Below are positions 1 to 8,051 of a DNA stretch of 32,701 bases, one piece after another. The DNA comes from Ferruginibacter sp. GTDB taxonomy: Bacteria; Bacteroidota; Bacteroidia; Chitinophagales; Chitinophagaceae. Position numbers and translations under genes: made by a program. Where the stretch lies: positions 1 to 32,701 of the forward strand of contig JAURWD010000132.1 of assembly GCA_030655145.1 (NCBI GenBank), read 5' to 3'. The notes beneath the pieces were generated by a model. The model saw only the letters and a program-made list of their open reading frames with translations. It had not been told where the DNA came from and did no database searches. Positions within the stretch are counted from its first letter, which is position 1, and every line of letters begins with the position of its first letter.

Positions 1-1275
1 TTCATTTTTGTAAACATCAGGGTTCAATTTATAATCCCTGATAAAATTTAACCAGTCTTTTCCCTTCATTGAAGATTTGGTAAACATCAACACTATTTTG
101 TTGTTGAGCGGTGAAACTGTGTAAGACGGATTAGCAGCAACACTGTCTGCATACCGAAACAATTCTTTATTTGTTACTTGCAGGTTTCTCTTGAAACCCG
201 TTCTACGTTTTATTTCTTTGAGGAAATTTTCACGCGAGGTATTGACCCGTGAATCCTGCATGATCTGTTGTTTGAGTGTTGCAACAAAAGCGTCATCTTT
301 TTTATCAACCGGGATATCGCGATGGCCGAGTCGTTTCACGATGTGATATCCATATGCCGTCAGAATGGGCTTCGAAATTTCTCCATCTTCCTTTAATGAA
401 AAAACTTTCGATTCAAAATTTGCATCAAATTTTCCTGTGCCGAATTCGGCCAACTCACCTCCATTGACGTAGGTCAGTTTATCGTCGCTAAACTGCTTCA
501 CCATTTCTTTAAAGTCTGCCCCGCTGTTCAGCAGTGCATAAATTGAATCAGCTTTTTTGCCGGCCAGTTTCAGTTCAGCTTCCGTGGGGGATGGCGGTAA
601 AGACACCAGGATCTGGGCGATTTTCCAGCGGCCCGAACTTTTTCGTTCGCCGACATTTTTAAAAATATGAAGGTTTGATTTTGTACGGAAAGATTGACTC
701 ACTTCTCCCGGCTTGAGTTTGTAAACGATATTCTCGATATCATACGGCAGGCTTAACGCCGTGACGAAACCCAGGTCTTTTATTTTGAACGCGGAAAATT
801 TTTGCTGAAGTTGCTGCATATCAACTGCCCCGGTTTTTATTTCATTTGACAACGCTGTAAGTGAAGTATAAATCGTGGTGGAATCACCCGCAGTTACCGG
901 GATTGAGAAGTGTAACAGGTGAATGTCCTTGCTACTTCTTTGAAGTGCCTCATCTACCAGGTCATTCATGCCCTTCTCATCTGTCATATAACCTTCGGCG
1001 ACCTGGCTGCGAAAATTTTGCATATCAAAACGCAACTGTTCCAGGGTATCAAGCCGTAAAGATTCAGCGACCTTTACTTTGAGTTTAAATTTCGCGTAAA
1101 GGTCGAGGTATTCCCTAAGCGCTTTTTGTTGATCCTCAACCGGAGTCTTGTTTTTATTGTAAGCTTTTATGAATTCATCTTTTGTAACGACATCGCTTCC
1201 ATAAGTAAACAGCGTTTGTGCCCGGGAGGGCGCTATGGTAACAAACAACCCGATCAATAAGGTTAGTTTTTTCAT
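1..1275 (-). CDS. Parvulin-type peptidyl-prolyl isomerase (partial, C-terminus outside window)
   Basis: An open frame runs from an ATG at 1275 to the window edge, 425 codons without a stop. It starts with a signal peptide (MKKLTLLIGLF..., cleavage likely after the Ala-Gln near residue 20). A degenerate parvulin-like segment lies at about residues 115-210. A clearer parvulin domain follows at about 214-315, with the family's KIAQILV start, the GGELAEFGTG core and the GYHIVKR end. This is the SurA/PpiC architecture: periplasmic isomerisation of Xaa-Pro bonds and chaperoning of outer-membrane proteins. It lies 28 bases behind the thioredoxin-like gene on the same strand, so the two are probably cotranscribed. 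The rest of the protein is not visible. I am sure of the family; the specific clients are unknown. Confidence 0.85.
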   Translation of the reverse strand, partial: MKKLTLLIGLFVTIAPSRAQTLFTYGSDVVTKDEFIKAYNKNKTPVEDQQKALREYLDLYAKFKLKVKVAESLRLDTLEQLRFDMQNFRSQVAEGYMTDEKGMNDLVDEALQRSSKDIHLLHFSIPVTAGDSTTIYTSLTALSNEIKTGAVDMQQLQQKFSAFKIKDLGFVTALSLPYDIENIVYKLKPGEVSQSFRTKSNLHIFKNVGERKSSGRWKIAQILVSLPPSPTEAELKLAGKKADSIYALLNSGADFKEMVKQFSDDKLTYVNGGELAEFGTGKFDANFESKVFSLKEDGEISKPILTAYGYHIVKRLGHRDIPVDKKDDAFVATLKQQIMQDSRVNTSRENFLKEIKRRTGFKRNLQVTNKELFRYADSVAANPSYTVSPLNNKIVLMFTKSSMKGKDWLNFIRDYKLNPDVYKNE

Positions 1276-1303
1276 GATGGCGTTAGTTTTATTGGGTCAT
1301 TTT

Positions 1304-2755
1304 TTATTTTGCCGGCGTGCTTTTGGGTGCCGACCTTTTTACCTGTAACAATTCATCCAACTGCTGCCAGGTTAATTTTTTTCCGATGATGCGCTTTTCA
1401 TTATCCAGCAGGTACAAGGTGGGTGTCATCGTTATGTCGTATAGTTGGCGATAACTTGCTTTTTGCGCAGCCTTTACCGCGGCCTCGGTTTCCTTGGTCT
1501 GGTAAACGTGTATCCAATCTTGCAGATTGTGCTCGCGAATGTATTTTGTCCACTCAGCCTGCATATTATCTTTTGAATCTGCGGAAAGCACTGCATACAT
1601 TTTTACGCCTTGCTGTTTCCAGCTTGCCCGGTAAATTGAATCCAGCCTCGGCAATTCTTCTTTACAATGACCACAGGTGGGATCCCAAAAACACACAACT
1701 GTATAATCAGCATTTACTTTATACAATGGTGTGGGCTTACCGGAAGTGTCAACCATTTCGAGGTCGGCCGCTTTCAACCCGATCAGGTTAGCCATCAACA
1801 TATAGGCGCGGCGACTGATGGTTTCCATTTGTTTTTCATTGAGCCAACTGGTCAATCCTTTGCTGTGATATTTTTCAAACAAATGCACAAATACCGCATC
1901 CTGCCCCATATACTTTGGATTTATGTATTCATCCGTTAGCCAGTTTAATAAGAACTTATACATTTCGGGACTGCTCCGGGCCAGTAGTATCTGGTAGTCT
2001 GCTTCAGCAATGATGCTGTCGGAACTTGGCGTAAGGATCTCGCGATAATACTTCTCAAACTTCGGCAGAAAAAAAGGCGTTCGCAATACGCGGTCATCCA
2101 TAAAGCTTATTCCATCCCAATAATGAGTTTTGTAATAGTAATAATTTTCCAGCGAATCGTTTCGTGTTTCCAATTTCTTGTTAAGCAGCTTTGGCTCTTT
2201 CATCGCATTCAGCAAAACCGCCATCATAGATTTAGGTTGCGTTTTAATGATGTTCTCCCGGTAGTCGTTCAACTCCTTGTTATATTTCAAATAATTGGTC
2301 TCATGAAGAGATGAATCGGCCTTAGAAGTCGAGCGTAGGTACGCCTGCCTTTCACCCTCCAGCGACTTCCCCTTATCGGCGATATATTGCTGGTACTGCT
2401 GGAACAACACATTTTCTTTTGAGCCTGTCACGATGGTTTTGTTAACAATATCTGTCGTATCAACCTGCACAGTAACTACCTGTTCTTTATCCACGAAAAA
2501 GTCAACAGATATACGTTTTCCCGGGAGTACCATGGCGTAAATACCCGGTTGTAGTTTTCGTTTAGCGTTGAATACAGCCACGCCACTGCTGCTCACCGCG
2601 GCTGAATCCTCCACGTTCAGGTTCTTACCCATGTGATAAGTTAAGTAGGCGATCCCTGATTTGTATTGGGGAGCTTTTAGGGTAACGGTAAAATTTTGGG
2701 CTGAGGTAAAACTGGCGGTGAAAGCCGCGAAGAGTAGAACTAAAAGTTGTTTCAT
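1304..2755 (-). CDS. Secreted TlpA-like thioredoxin-fold protein with DUF5106-type middle domain
   Basis: The protein has 483 residues. A signal peptide (MKQLLVLLFAAF...) is followed by a beta-rich DUF4369-like N-terminal part. A helical DUF5106-type middle follows, then a C-terminal thioredoxin fold with the redox motif Cys361-Gly-His-Cys364 in a WDPTCGHC context and a cis-Pro loop (MTPTLYLL). Such Bacteroidota proteins are taken to be periplasmic thiol-disulfide reductases. The frame extends upstream to a TTG at 2776, but the -7 box at 2774-2781 overlaps that TTG, so the ATG at 2755 is the better start. The prolyl isomerase follows 28 bases downstream, which suggests a shared role in envelope protein folding. 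The substrate is unknown. Confidence 0.85.
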   Translation of the reverse strand: MKQLLVLLFAAFTASFTSAQNFTVTLKAPQYKSGIAYLTYHMGKNLNVEDSAAVSSSGVAVFNAKRKLQPGIYAMVLPGKRISVDFFVDKEQVVTVQVDTTDIVNKTIVTGSKENVLFQQYQQYIADKGKSLEGERQAYLRSTSKADSSLHETNYLKYNKELNDYRENIIKTQPKSMMAVLLNAMKEPKLLNKKLETRNDSLENYYYYKTHYWDGISFMDDRVLRTPFFLPKFEKYYREILTPSSDSIIAEADYQILLARSSPEMYKFLLNWLTDEYINPKYMGQDAVFVHLFEKYHSKGLTSWLNEKQMETISRRAYMLMANLIGLKAADLEMVDTSGKPTPLYKVNADYTVVCFWDPTCGHCKEELPRLDSIYRASWKQQGVKMYAVLSADSKDNMQAEWTKYIREHNLQDWIHVYQTKETEAAVKAAQKASYRQLYDITMTPTLYLLDNEKRIIGKKLTWQQLDELLQVKRSAPKSTPAK

Positions 2756-2773
2756 CGGTTTTTTAATGTGAAA

Positions 2774-2781
2774 CAAAAGTA
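2774..2781 (-). promoter_or_regulatory. Bacteroidota-type -7 promoter box (TACTTTTG) for the thioredoxin-like gene
   Basis: On the minus strand TACTTTTG matches TAnnTTTG exactly, 18 bases before the ATG at 2755. I see no well-placed TTTG at the -33 position. The box settles the start codon, because transcription would begin after the alternative TTG at 2776. Confidence 0.5.
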
Positions 2782-2891
2782 TCTAAAATCAGTCGTTAAT
2801 TGCCCGGTGCACAAAGGTTGGGGTTTAAAATTGCAAATCGTTAACAAAAGAATAAAGCCCTTCAGGTACCGGATTTGAGCCGGGGAGGTGT

Positions 2892-2899
2892 TACTTTTG
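2892..2899 (+). promoter_or_regulatory. -7 promoter box (TACTTTTG) for rlmD
   Basis: This is an exact TAnnTTTG match, 5 bases before the GTG at 2905. A TTTG at 2874-2877 is only 14 bases upstream, shorter than the usual spacing of about 19. If it is active, the rlmD message is leaderless or nearly so. It faces away from the equivalent box at 2774-2781. Confidence 0.45.
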
Positions 2900-2904
2900 C
2901 TGCC

Positions 2905-4377
2905 GTGAAAAGAAAAAAGTTTCTCCTGGAAAAGATCGCGGTCACCGGCTACGCCGCGGAAGGAAAATCCCTGGCCCGGCATGAGGGTAAAGTGTATTTT
3001 ATAGAGGGAGCAGTGCCCGGCGATGTGGTGGACGTTTTTATCAGCACCAATAAAAAAGATTATGGTGAAGGAAAAGCCACCCGCTTCCACGAATTATCAC
3101 CCGAGCGAACTACTCCTTTCTGTATCCATTTCGGCACCTGTGGGGGTTGCAAGTGGCAGATGTTGCCCTATGAAAAGCAACTCGAATATAAACAGCAGGA
3201 GGTTGCGCAAAATTTCAGGCGGATCGGAAAAGTTGAACTCCCCGAGATGGCCCCAATCGTAGGAAGTTCTGAGACCCGCTATTACCGCAATAAGCTGGAG
3301 TTCACTTTCAGCAATAAGCGCTACTTATCGGCCGATGAAATAAAAAGCCTGCCGCCATTGCCTGCCAGGCAGGAACGGGATTTAACCGCTGGAGTTGTCA
3401 ACGAAACAATCGCTTCAGACCCGTCAGTTTTACAGAACGGTGCCCTTGGCTACCATGTTCCGCGGATCTTTGATAAGATCATCGACATCAAAGAATGTTT
3501 TTTGATGGACGAGGTCAACAATCTTATTCGTAACAGCATCCGTGAGTTTGCGCTCGCTAATAACTACACGTATTATGATATCAAACAACACACTGGCTGG
3601 CTAAGAAATATTGTCATCAGGTATTGCACTACCGGCGAATTAATGGTAAATGTTATACTGGGGCACGACGATGAAACCGAACGGAACCGCTTACTGGATT
3701 TCATACTAGGTGCTGTTCCCGGCATTACAACCTTGTTGTACACTATCAACCCTAAATGGAATGACAGCATTTATGATCTCACGCCGGTTGTTTACGCCGG
3801 TAAAGGTTTTGTAATTGAAAAACTGGAGGAGTTTTCTTTTAAGATCGGCCCAAAATCATTTTTTCAAACCAATACGAAACAGGCGGAGCAACTCTACAGC
3901 ATTACCCGCGATTTTGCGGGGCTCACGGGAAATGAAATTGTGTACGATCTTTATTGTGGCACAGGCAGCATAGGAATTTTCCTGAGCAAGCTGGCAAAAA
4001 AGATCATTGGGGTAGAAGTAATCGCGGAGGCGATCGAGGACGCGAAGATCAACGCTGGCCTCAACCAGATCGACCATGCCTCTTTTTTTGCCGGTGATGT
4101 GATCAAAATATGCGATGACGATTTTTTTGCTGCACATGGCAAGCCAGATGTCATCATTACAGATCCCCCACGGGCAGGTATGCACGAAAAGCTCGTGATA
4201 AAACTGCTGGAAATAGCGGCGCCGAAAATTGTGTACGTGAGTTGCAATACGGCGACGCAGGCAAGGGACCTTGCTTTATTAAACGCCCGATACAAGGTTG
4301 AAAAAATTCAGCCGGTAGATATGTTTCCACACACCCATCACATCGAATGCGTGGTGTTGTTGACGTTACGGGACTAA
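2905..4377 (+). CDS. rlmD: 23S rRNA (uracil-C5) methyltransferase, RlmD/RumA family
   Basis: The protein has 490 residues from a GTG start. It methylates C5 of a uracil in 23S rRNA (U1939 in E. coli) using S-adenosylmethionine. The order is an N-terminal TRAM domain (about residues 1-60), then four iron-sulfur ligand cysteines, Cys73, Cys79 and Cys82 in the C-x5-CGGC pattern plus Cys198 (KECFLMD). A Rossmann methyltransferase follows with the SAM-binding DLYCGTGSIGIF and the DPPRAGM motif. The catalytic nucleophile is Cys447 in VSCNTATQARDL. The frame also opens at a TTG at 2875, but a promoter box lies between the two, so GTG at 2905 is preferred. Bacteroidota often have one enzyme of this family, so modification of a second uracil is possible. 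Confidence 0.92.
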   Translation: MKRKKFLLEKIAVTGYAAEGKSLARHEGKVYFIEGAVPGDVVDVFISTNKKDYGEGKATRFHELSPERTTPFCIHFGTCGGCKWQMLPYEKQLEYKQQEVAQNFRRIGKVELPEMAPIVGSSETRYYRNKLEFTFSNKRYLSADEIKSLPPLPARQERDLTAGVVNETIASDPSVLQNGALGYHVPRIFDKIIDIKECFLMDEVNNLIRNSIREFALANNYTYYDIKQHTGWLRNIVIRYCTTGELMVNVILGHDDETERNRLLDFILGAVPGITTLLYTINPKWNDSIYDLTPVVYAGKGFVIEKLEEFSFKIGPKSFFQTNTKQAEQLYSITRDFAGLTGNEIVYDLYCGTGSIGIFLSKLAKKIIGVEVIAEAIEDAKINAGLNQIDHASFFAGDVIKICDDDFFAAHGKPDVIITDPPRAGMHEKLVIKLLEIAAPKIVYVSCNTATQARDLALLNARYKVEKIQPVDMFPHTHHIECVVLLTLRD

Positions 4378-4401
4378 CTGTATATCTAAAAATGCCACAC
4401 C

Positions 4402-5118
4402 ATGAATATTAAGGTAATTGCATTTGATGCCGATGATACGCTTTGGATAAATGAACCTTATTTCCAGGAGACCGAGCAAAAGTTTTGCGCCCTCCTGGAG
4501 GACTACCTGCCACGCCACACACTTGCCAAAGAATTATTCAAGACTGAAATACAGAACCTCCCTTTATATGGGTACGGCGTGAAGGGTTTCATGCTTTCGA
4601 TGATTGAAACGGGGATACGCGTTTCTGATAGTACACTCAATATCGAGGTGTTGAAAAAGGCCATTGAGTATGGAAAAGAATTACTGGAAAAACCAATCGA
4701 ATTACTCGACGGTGTGGAAGATGTGCTGAAAGCTTTGAAAGGAAAATTCCGGTTGGTGGTTGCGACCAAGGGCGATCTGCTCGACCAGGAACGCAAATTA
4801 AAAAAGTCGGGCCTCGAACATTATTTTCACCACATCGAGATCATGAGCGATAAGCAGGAAGGAGATTACCGGAAACTGATCAAACATCTAGACATTCAAC
4901 CCAGCGAGTTTCTCATGCTCGGCAATTCATTGAAGTCTGATGTATTACCGGTTTTAGCCATTGGTGGCCACGCGGTTCATATACCTTACCATACTACCTG
5001 GGAGCACGAGCAGGTTGAGCACAATGTGGATCATGCCAATTTCAGGCACGTACATACCATCAGTGAAATAATTTCTTTTCTTGACAGTTCCCGCGAAGAA
5101 CAAACCAATGAACATTAA
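4402..5118 (+). CDS. HAD-superfamily phosphatase (5'-nucleotidase/YjjG-like)
   Basis: The protein has 238 residues. HAD motif I is at the start (FDADDTLW, nucleophile Asp9 and acid/base Asp11), motif II Thr is in VVATKGD, a Lys follows in the LKKSG region, and motif IV is LMLGNSLKSDV. A helical C1 cap lies at about residues 20-95. This is the fold of cytosolic phosphatases acting on small metabolites, including nucleoside monophosphates. The last 11 bases overlap the start of the adenosine deaminase gene, so translation is likely coupled. If it dephosphorylates AMP, the pair would make inosine from AMP; that is inference from position only. The substrate is not visible in the sequence. Confidence 0.85.
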   Translation: MNIKVIAFDADDTLWINEPYFQETEQKFCALLEDYLPRHTLAKELFKTEIQNLPLYGYGVKGFMLSMIETGIRVSDSTLNIEVLKKAIEYGKELLEKPIELLDGVEDVLKALKGKFRLVVATKGDLLDQERKLKKSGLEHYFHHIEIMSDKQEGDYRKLIKHLDIQPSEFLMLGNSLKSDVLPVLAIGGHAVHIPYHTTWEHEQVEHNVDHANFRHVHTISEIISFLDSSREEQTNEH

Positions 5119-6109
5119 ACATTTACCAAAAGTAGAATTACACCTTCACCTCGATTGTGGGCTGAGCTACGAGGTGGTCTCGCGGCTGAATCCAGCAGTG
5201 ACCCGGGAAATCTACCAGGAGGAGTTTGTTGCTCCCGCGAAATGTTTGAACCTGGCAGATTTCCTGACGAGAGCCGTGAAAGGTTACAAACTGATGCAGA
5301 CCGCGGAGGCCTTGACCCTGGTGATTGAAGATATGTTCCGGCAACTTGCTGCCAGCAACCTGGTATACGCTGAAGTCCGGTTTGCACCGCTGCAACACCT
5401 GGATGGGGGACTCACTTCCTTCGAGGTGGTTGACATCGCCAATAAGGCGTTTGAACGATGCATACACCAGTTTAAGATAGAAGCCCGCCTGATCCTGTGT
5501 ACGCTGCGCCACTATTCAACGGACCAAAGCATGGAAACTGTAAAACTCGTTGAACAATTCAGGGGAACGAACGTAGTGGGCTTCGACATTGCAGCGGACG
5601 AGGCGGGCTTCCCGATCGATCCTCATATTGCAGCTTTCAAATATGCCAGGGAGAACGGCATTTTTATTACTGCTCATGCGGGCGAGGCCAGGGGCGCTGA
5701 AAGTGTATGGGAGACGCTCGAGCATCTGCGCCCCACGCGAATTGGCCATGGGGTTCGTAGCATCGAAGATCCACTGCTTGTTAACTACTTGATTGCACAA
5801 AACATCCACCTTGAGATCTGTCCTTCCTGCAATGTGCAGATCAATTTATATAATTCCTTTACAGATCATCCCATTAATGAATTGTACCGCGCTGGTGTTT
5901 CATTGAATGTAAACACCGACGCTCCTGCAATTGTCGACACCACGCTCAACCGGGAGTATCAACTGCTGGTAGATAATTTCGGCTGGACAGCAACAGATTT
6001 TTACACATGTAATGTGAATGCCGTAAAAGCTGCTTTCATTTCAGCAGAGCTGAAAGAAAAATTACTTCAAAAACTCGGCGAACAATTCTCGCTTCCGAAC
6101 GCTTTGTAA
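5108..6109 (+). CDS. add: Adenosine deaminase
   Basis: The protein has 333 residues and a TIM-barrel metallohydrolase signature. His12 and His14 (ELHLHLD) are zinc ligands. His190 and catalytic Glu193 lie in AHAGEA, His214 in GHGVR, and zinc-ligand Asp271 in NTDAPAI. It converts adenosine (and deoxyadenosine) to inosine for purine salvage. All the family's key residues are present. The ATG at 5108 lies inside the end of the HAD gene, an 11-base overlap that suggests translational coupling. The frame opens further upstream at a TTG (5081), but the family's proteins begin close to the KVELHLHLD motif, so the later ATG fits better. The adenine-deaminase subgroup cannot be fully excluded by eye. 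Confidence 0.9.
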   Translation: MNIKHLPKVELHLHLDCGLSYEVVSRLNPAVTREIYQEEFVAPAKCLNLADFLTRAVKGYKLMQTAEALTLVIEDMFRQLAASNLVYAEVRFAPLQHLDGGLTSFEVVDIANKAFERCIHQFKIEARLILCTLRHYSTDQSMETVKLVEQFRGTNVVGFDIAADEAGFPIDPHIAAFKYARENGIFITAHAGEARGAESVWETLEHLRPTRIGHGVRSIEDPLLVNYLIAQNIHLEICPSCNVQINLYNSFTDHPINELYRAGVSLNVNTDAPAIVDTTLNREYQLLVDNFGWTATDFYTCNVNAVKAAFISAELKEKLLQKLGEQFSLPNAL

Positions 6110-6265
6110 AAGTCATGGACCGGTTACCTGACTTTGCAAGCAGGTGACGGCTGGCAGAGCACTCCTTGACATGAATCTGCCATAACAGTTTCACAATTCG
6201 GTTTGGGTGGGAATTATAAATCCAATAACTATCACGAAATTGCAGCACAATCAATAAATCAATAG

Positions 6266-6958
6266 ATGGCATTTAATAGTTACGGCAACCAGCAAATCTC
6301 TCCCGTTGTTTTAAACCTCATAATTATAAACGTCCTCGTTTACCTGGCACAAACGGTTTCTGGTGGTACTGATTATCCAAATCCTACCATGGATCTTTTT
6401 GCTTTGCACCATTACAAATCTGAATTGTTTAAACCGCACCAGATTGTAACGCACATGTTTATGCATGGCGGATTTTTTCACCTTTTGTTTAACATGTTTG
6501 CATTATGGATGTTTGGTACCCAGGTAGAAAATGTTTGGGGACCGAAAAGGTTTTTAATTTTTTATTTTATATGCGGCCTGGGATCGGCATTCACCCAGCT
6601 TGGTTCCTATGCCTATGATTTTTGGCAGATAGACCAGCTGACGCTCTCTCAGTCGCAGTTTGAAGGTTACCAAACCATTTTAGCGAAACAGGCTACAGTC
6701 GGCGCTTCCGGAGCTATTATGGGTGTGCTCGCCGCCTTCGGCTATTTATTTCCCAATACTGAAATGATCATCATACCCATCCCGGTACCAATAAAGGCAA
6801 AATGGGCGATCATGGGAATGATTGCTCTGGATGTATTTGGTGGGGTTGTAAAAGTTCAGGGAGATAATGTAGCGCACTTTGCGCACATCGGCGGTGCGGC
6901 CATCGGGTTTTTATTGGTGCTGTTCTGGAATAAAACGAACAAAAAGTCGTTTTATTAA
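6266..6958 (+). CDS. Rhomboid-family intramembrane serine protease
   Basis: The protein has 230 residues and about six membrane segments. It carries the full rhomboid active site: the GxSG motif (VGASGAIMG) with nucleophile Ser148 and the base His207 in HFAHIGG. The conserved HGGFFHLLFNMFALWMFG loop and helix is at about residues 70-90. Rhomboids cleave single-span membrane proteins within the bilayer. It is followed 59 bases later by a second rhomboid and then by an EEP-family gene, an order I recall from other Bacteroidota. A 156-base gap precedes it, with no clear promoter box that I can defend. The substrate is unknown. Confidence 0.92.
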   Translation: MAFNSYGNQQISPVVLNLIIINVLVYLAQTVSGGTDYPNPTMDLFALHHYKSELFKPHQIVTHMFMHGGFFHLLFNMFALWMFGTQVENVWGPKRFLIFYFICGLGSAFTQLGSYAYDFWQIDQLTLSQSQFEGYQTILAKQATVGASGAIMGVLAAFGYLFPNTEMIIIPIPVPIKAKWAIMGMIALDVFGGVVKVQGDNVAHFAHIGGAAIGFLLVLFWNKTNKKSFY

Positions 6959-7017
6959 GTAAATACCTATTGGGTTATTGGCAAGGTGTTTGTAAATTTA
7001 TTACATAAGCATTTTTG

Positions 7018-7956
7018 ATGGGAGAATCGGAAAGACATTCAGACTATAAGCGCCGGAGGAACAGGATTTCCCTCGGTAGTGAAGGCAATGCCCTGGTGGG
7101 ATTGTTTACGATCAACGTAATTTTTTTCCTGACCCTTATCACCATCCGACTCGTCTATTATTTCTTTCAAAGCGCAGATGCTACTTTCACCAGCCAGGTT
7201 GTAAAATATTTTGAAATGCCTGCAGCATTGACTTTGATCAGTGAACGGCCCTGGACGATCCTTACTTACATGTTTAGCCATGTGAACGTCCTGCACATAC
7301 TTAGCAACATGATCTGGTTGTGGGCTTTTGGTTTTATCCTGCAGGAGTTAACCGGGAACAAAAAACTCATTCCTATTTACATTTACAGCGGACTTGCGGG
7401 AGCGCTTGTTTTTATACTCGCGAGCTACCTGGTTCCCCCATTAAAACCTTACTTAAATACATCTTCTCTTATAGGTGCAAATGCAGCAACCATGGGCGTA
7501 GCTGTAGCAACTACCACACTTGCACCCTACTACCGCTTTTTCAAAAACCTGAATGGTGGTATCCCTATATGGGTACTGACCCTCATCTATATAGTGATCG
7601 ATTTTGCCGGGGTAGCCACACAAAATGCTGCCTACAGTCTTTCACACCTGGGCGGAGGGTTATCGGGATTCTTATTTGTTATTTTGTTGCGCAAAGGGAA
7701 GGATGGCAGCATTTGGATGAACAACCTCTACGATTGGTTCATGAACCTCTTCAATCCAAACAAAAAGTCGCCGGTCGTATCAATTAAAGAAAAAGTGTTT
7801 TATAATTCTGAAGGTCGAAAACCTTATAGCAAAACTTCCAATATTACACAGCAGCGTGTTGATGAAATTCTTGATAAGATCAACCAGAAAGGATTTCACT
7901 TCCTTACTGATGAAGAGAAAAACATCTTGAAAAGAGCTGCAGAAGAAGACCTATAG
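7018..7956 (+). CDS. Rhomboid-like membrane protein lacking the catalytic serine (probable pseudoprotease)
   Basis: The protein has 312 residues and the rhomboid fold: a SHVNVLHILSNMIWLWAFG segment matching the first rhomboid's HGGFFHLLFN region, and His210 in SLSHLGGG at the base position. At the nucleophile motif it reads IGANAATMG where the neighbour reads VGASGAIMG. Asn155 replaces the serine and Ala replaces the following Gly. The C-terminal tail (from about residue 240) is cytosolic, with a small helical domain (VDEILDKINQKG ... LTDEEK) of the DUF6576 type. From family knowledge, loss of the serine means no proteolysis; iRhom-like binding or regulation is the likely role. The frame also opens with a TTG one codon earlier; the ATG is preferred. 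Confidence 0.85.
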   Translation: MGESERHSDYKRRRNRISLGSEGNALVGLFTINVIFFLTLITIRLVYYFFQSADATFTSQVVKYFEMPAALTLISERPWTILTYMFSHVNVLHILSNMIWLWAFGFILQELTGNKKLIPIYIYSGLAGALVFILASYLVPPLKPYLNTSSLIGANAATMGVAVATTTLAPYYRFFKNLNGGIPIWVLTLIYIVIDFAGVATQNAAYSLSHLGGGLSGFLFVILLRKGKDGSIWMNNLYDWFMNLFNPNKKSPVVSIKEKVFYNSEGRKPYSKTSNITQQRVDEILDKINQKGFHFLTDEEKNILKRAAEEDL

Positions 7957-8039
7957 CCTATTACCAGCCGCATTACTTTCTAATTCACCTCACCCATTCC
8001 TCTTACCGGTTTTAAGGATTTTTTTTAAGTGTCTTCCGT

Positions 8040-8047
8040 TATCTTTA
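8040..8047 (+). promoter_or_regulatory. Probable -7 promoter box (TATCTTTA) for the EEP gene
   Basis: It differs from TAnnTTTG only at the last base and ends 4 bases before the ATG at 8052. If used, the transcript is leaderless. The gene could equally be read through from the rhomboids, 95 bases upstream. Confidence 0.3.
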
Positions 8048-8051
8048 TCCC

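Noticed and set aside
6124..6147. Hairpin after adenosine deaminase (TTACCTG/CAGGTGA)
   Set aside because: About ten pairs with a bulge but no T run on either side, so it is not supported as a terminator and nothing else marks it.
7995..8027. Possible terminator (weak stem then eight T) between the rhomboids and the EEP gene
   Set aside because: The stem has only about five pairs with a bulge. The T run alone is not enough to call it.
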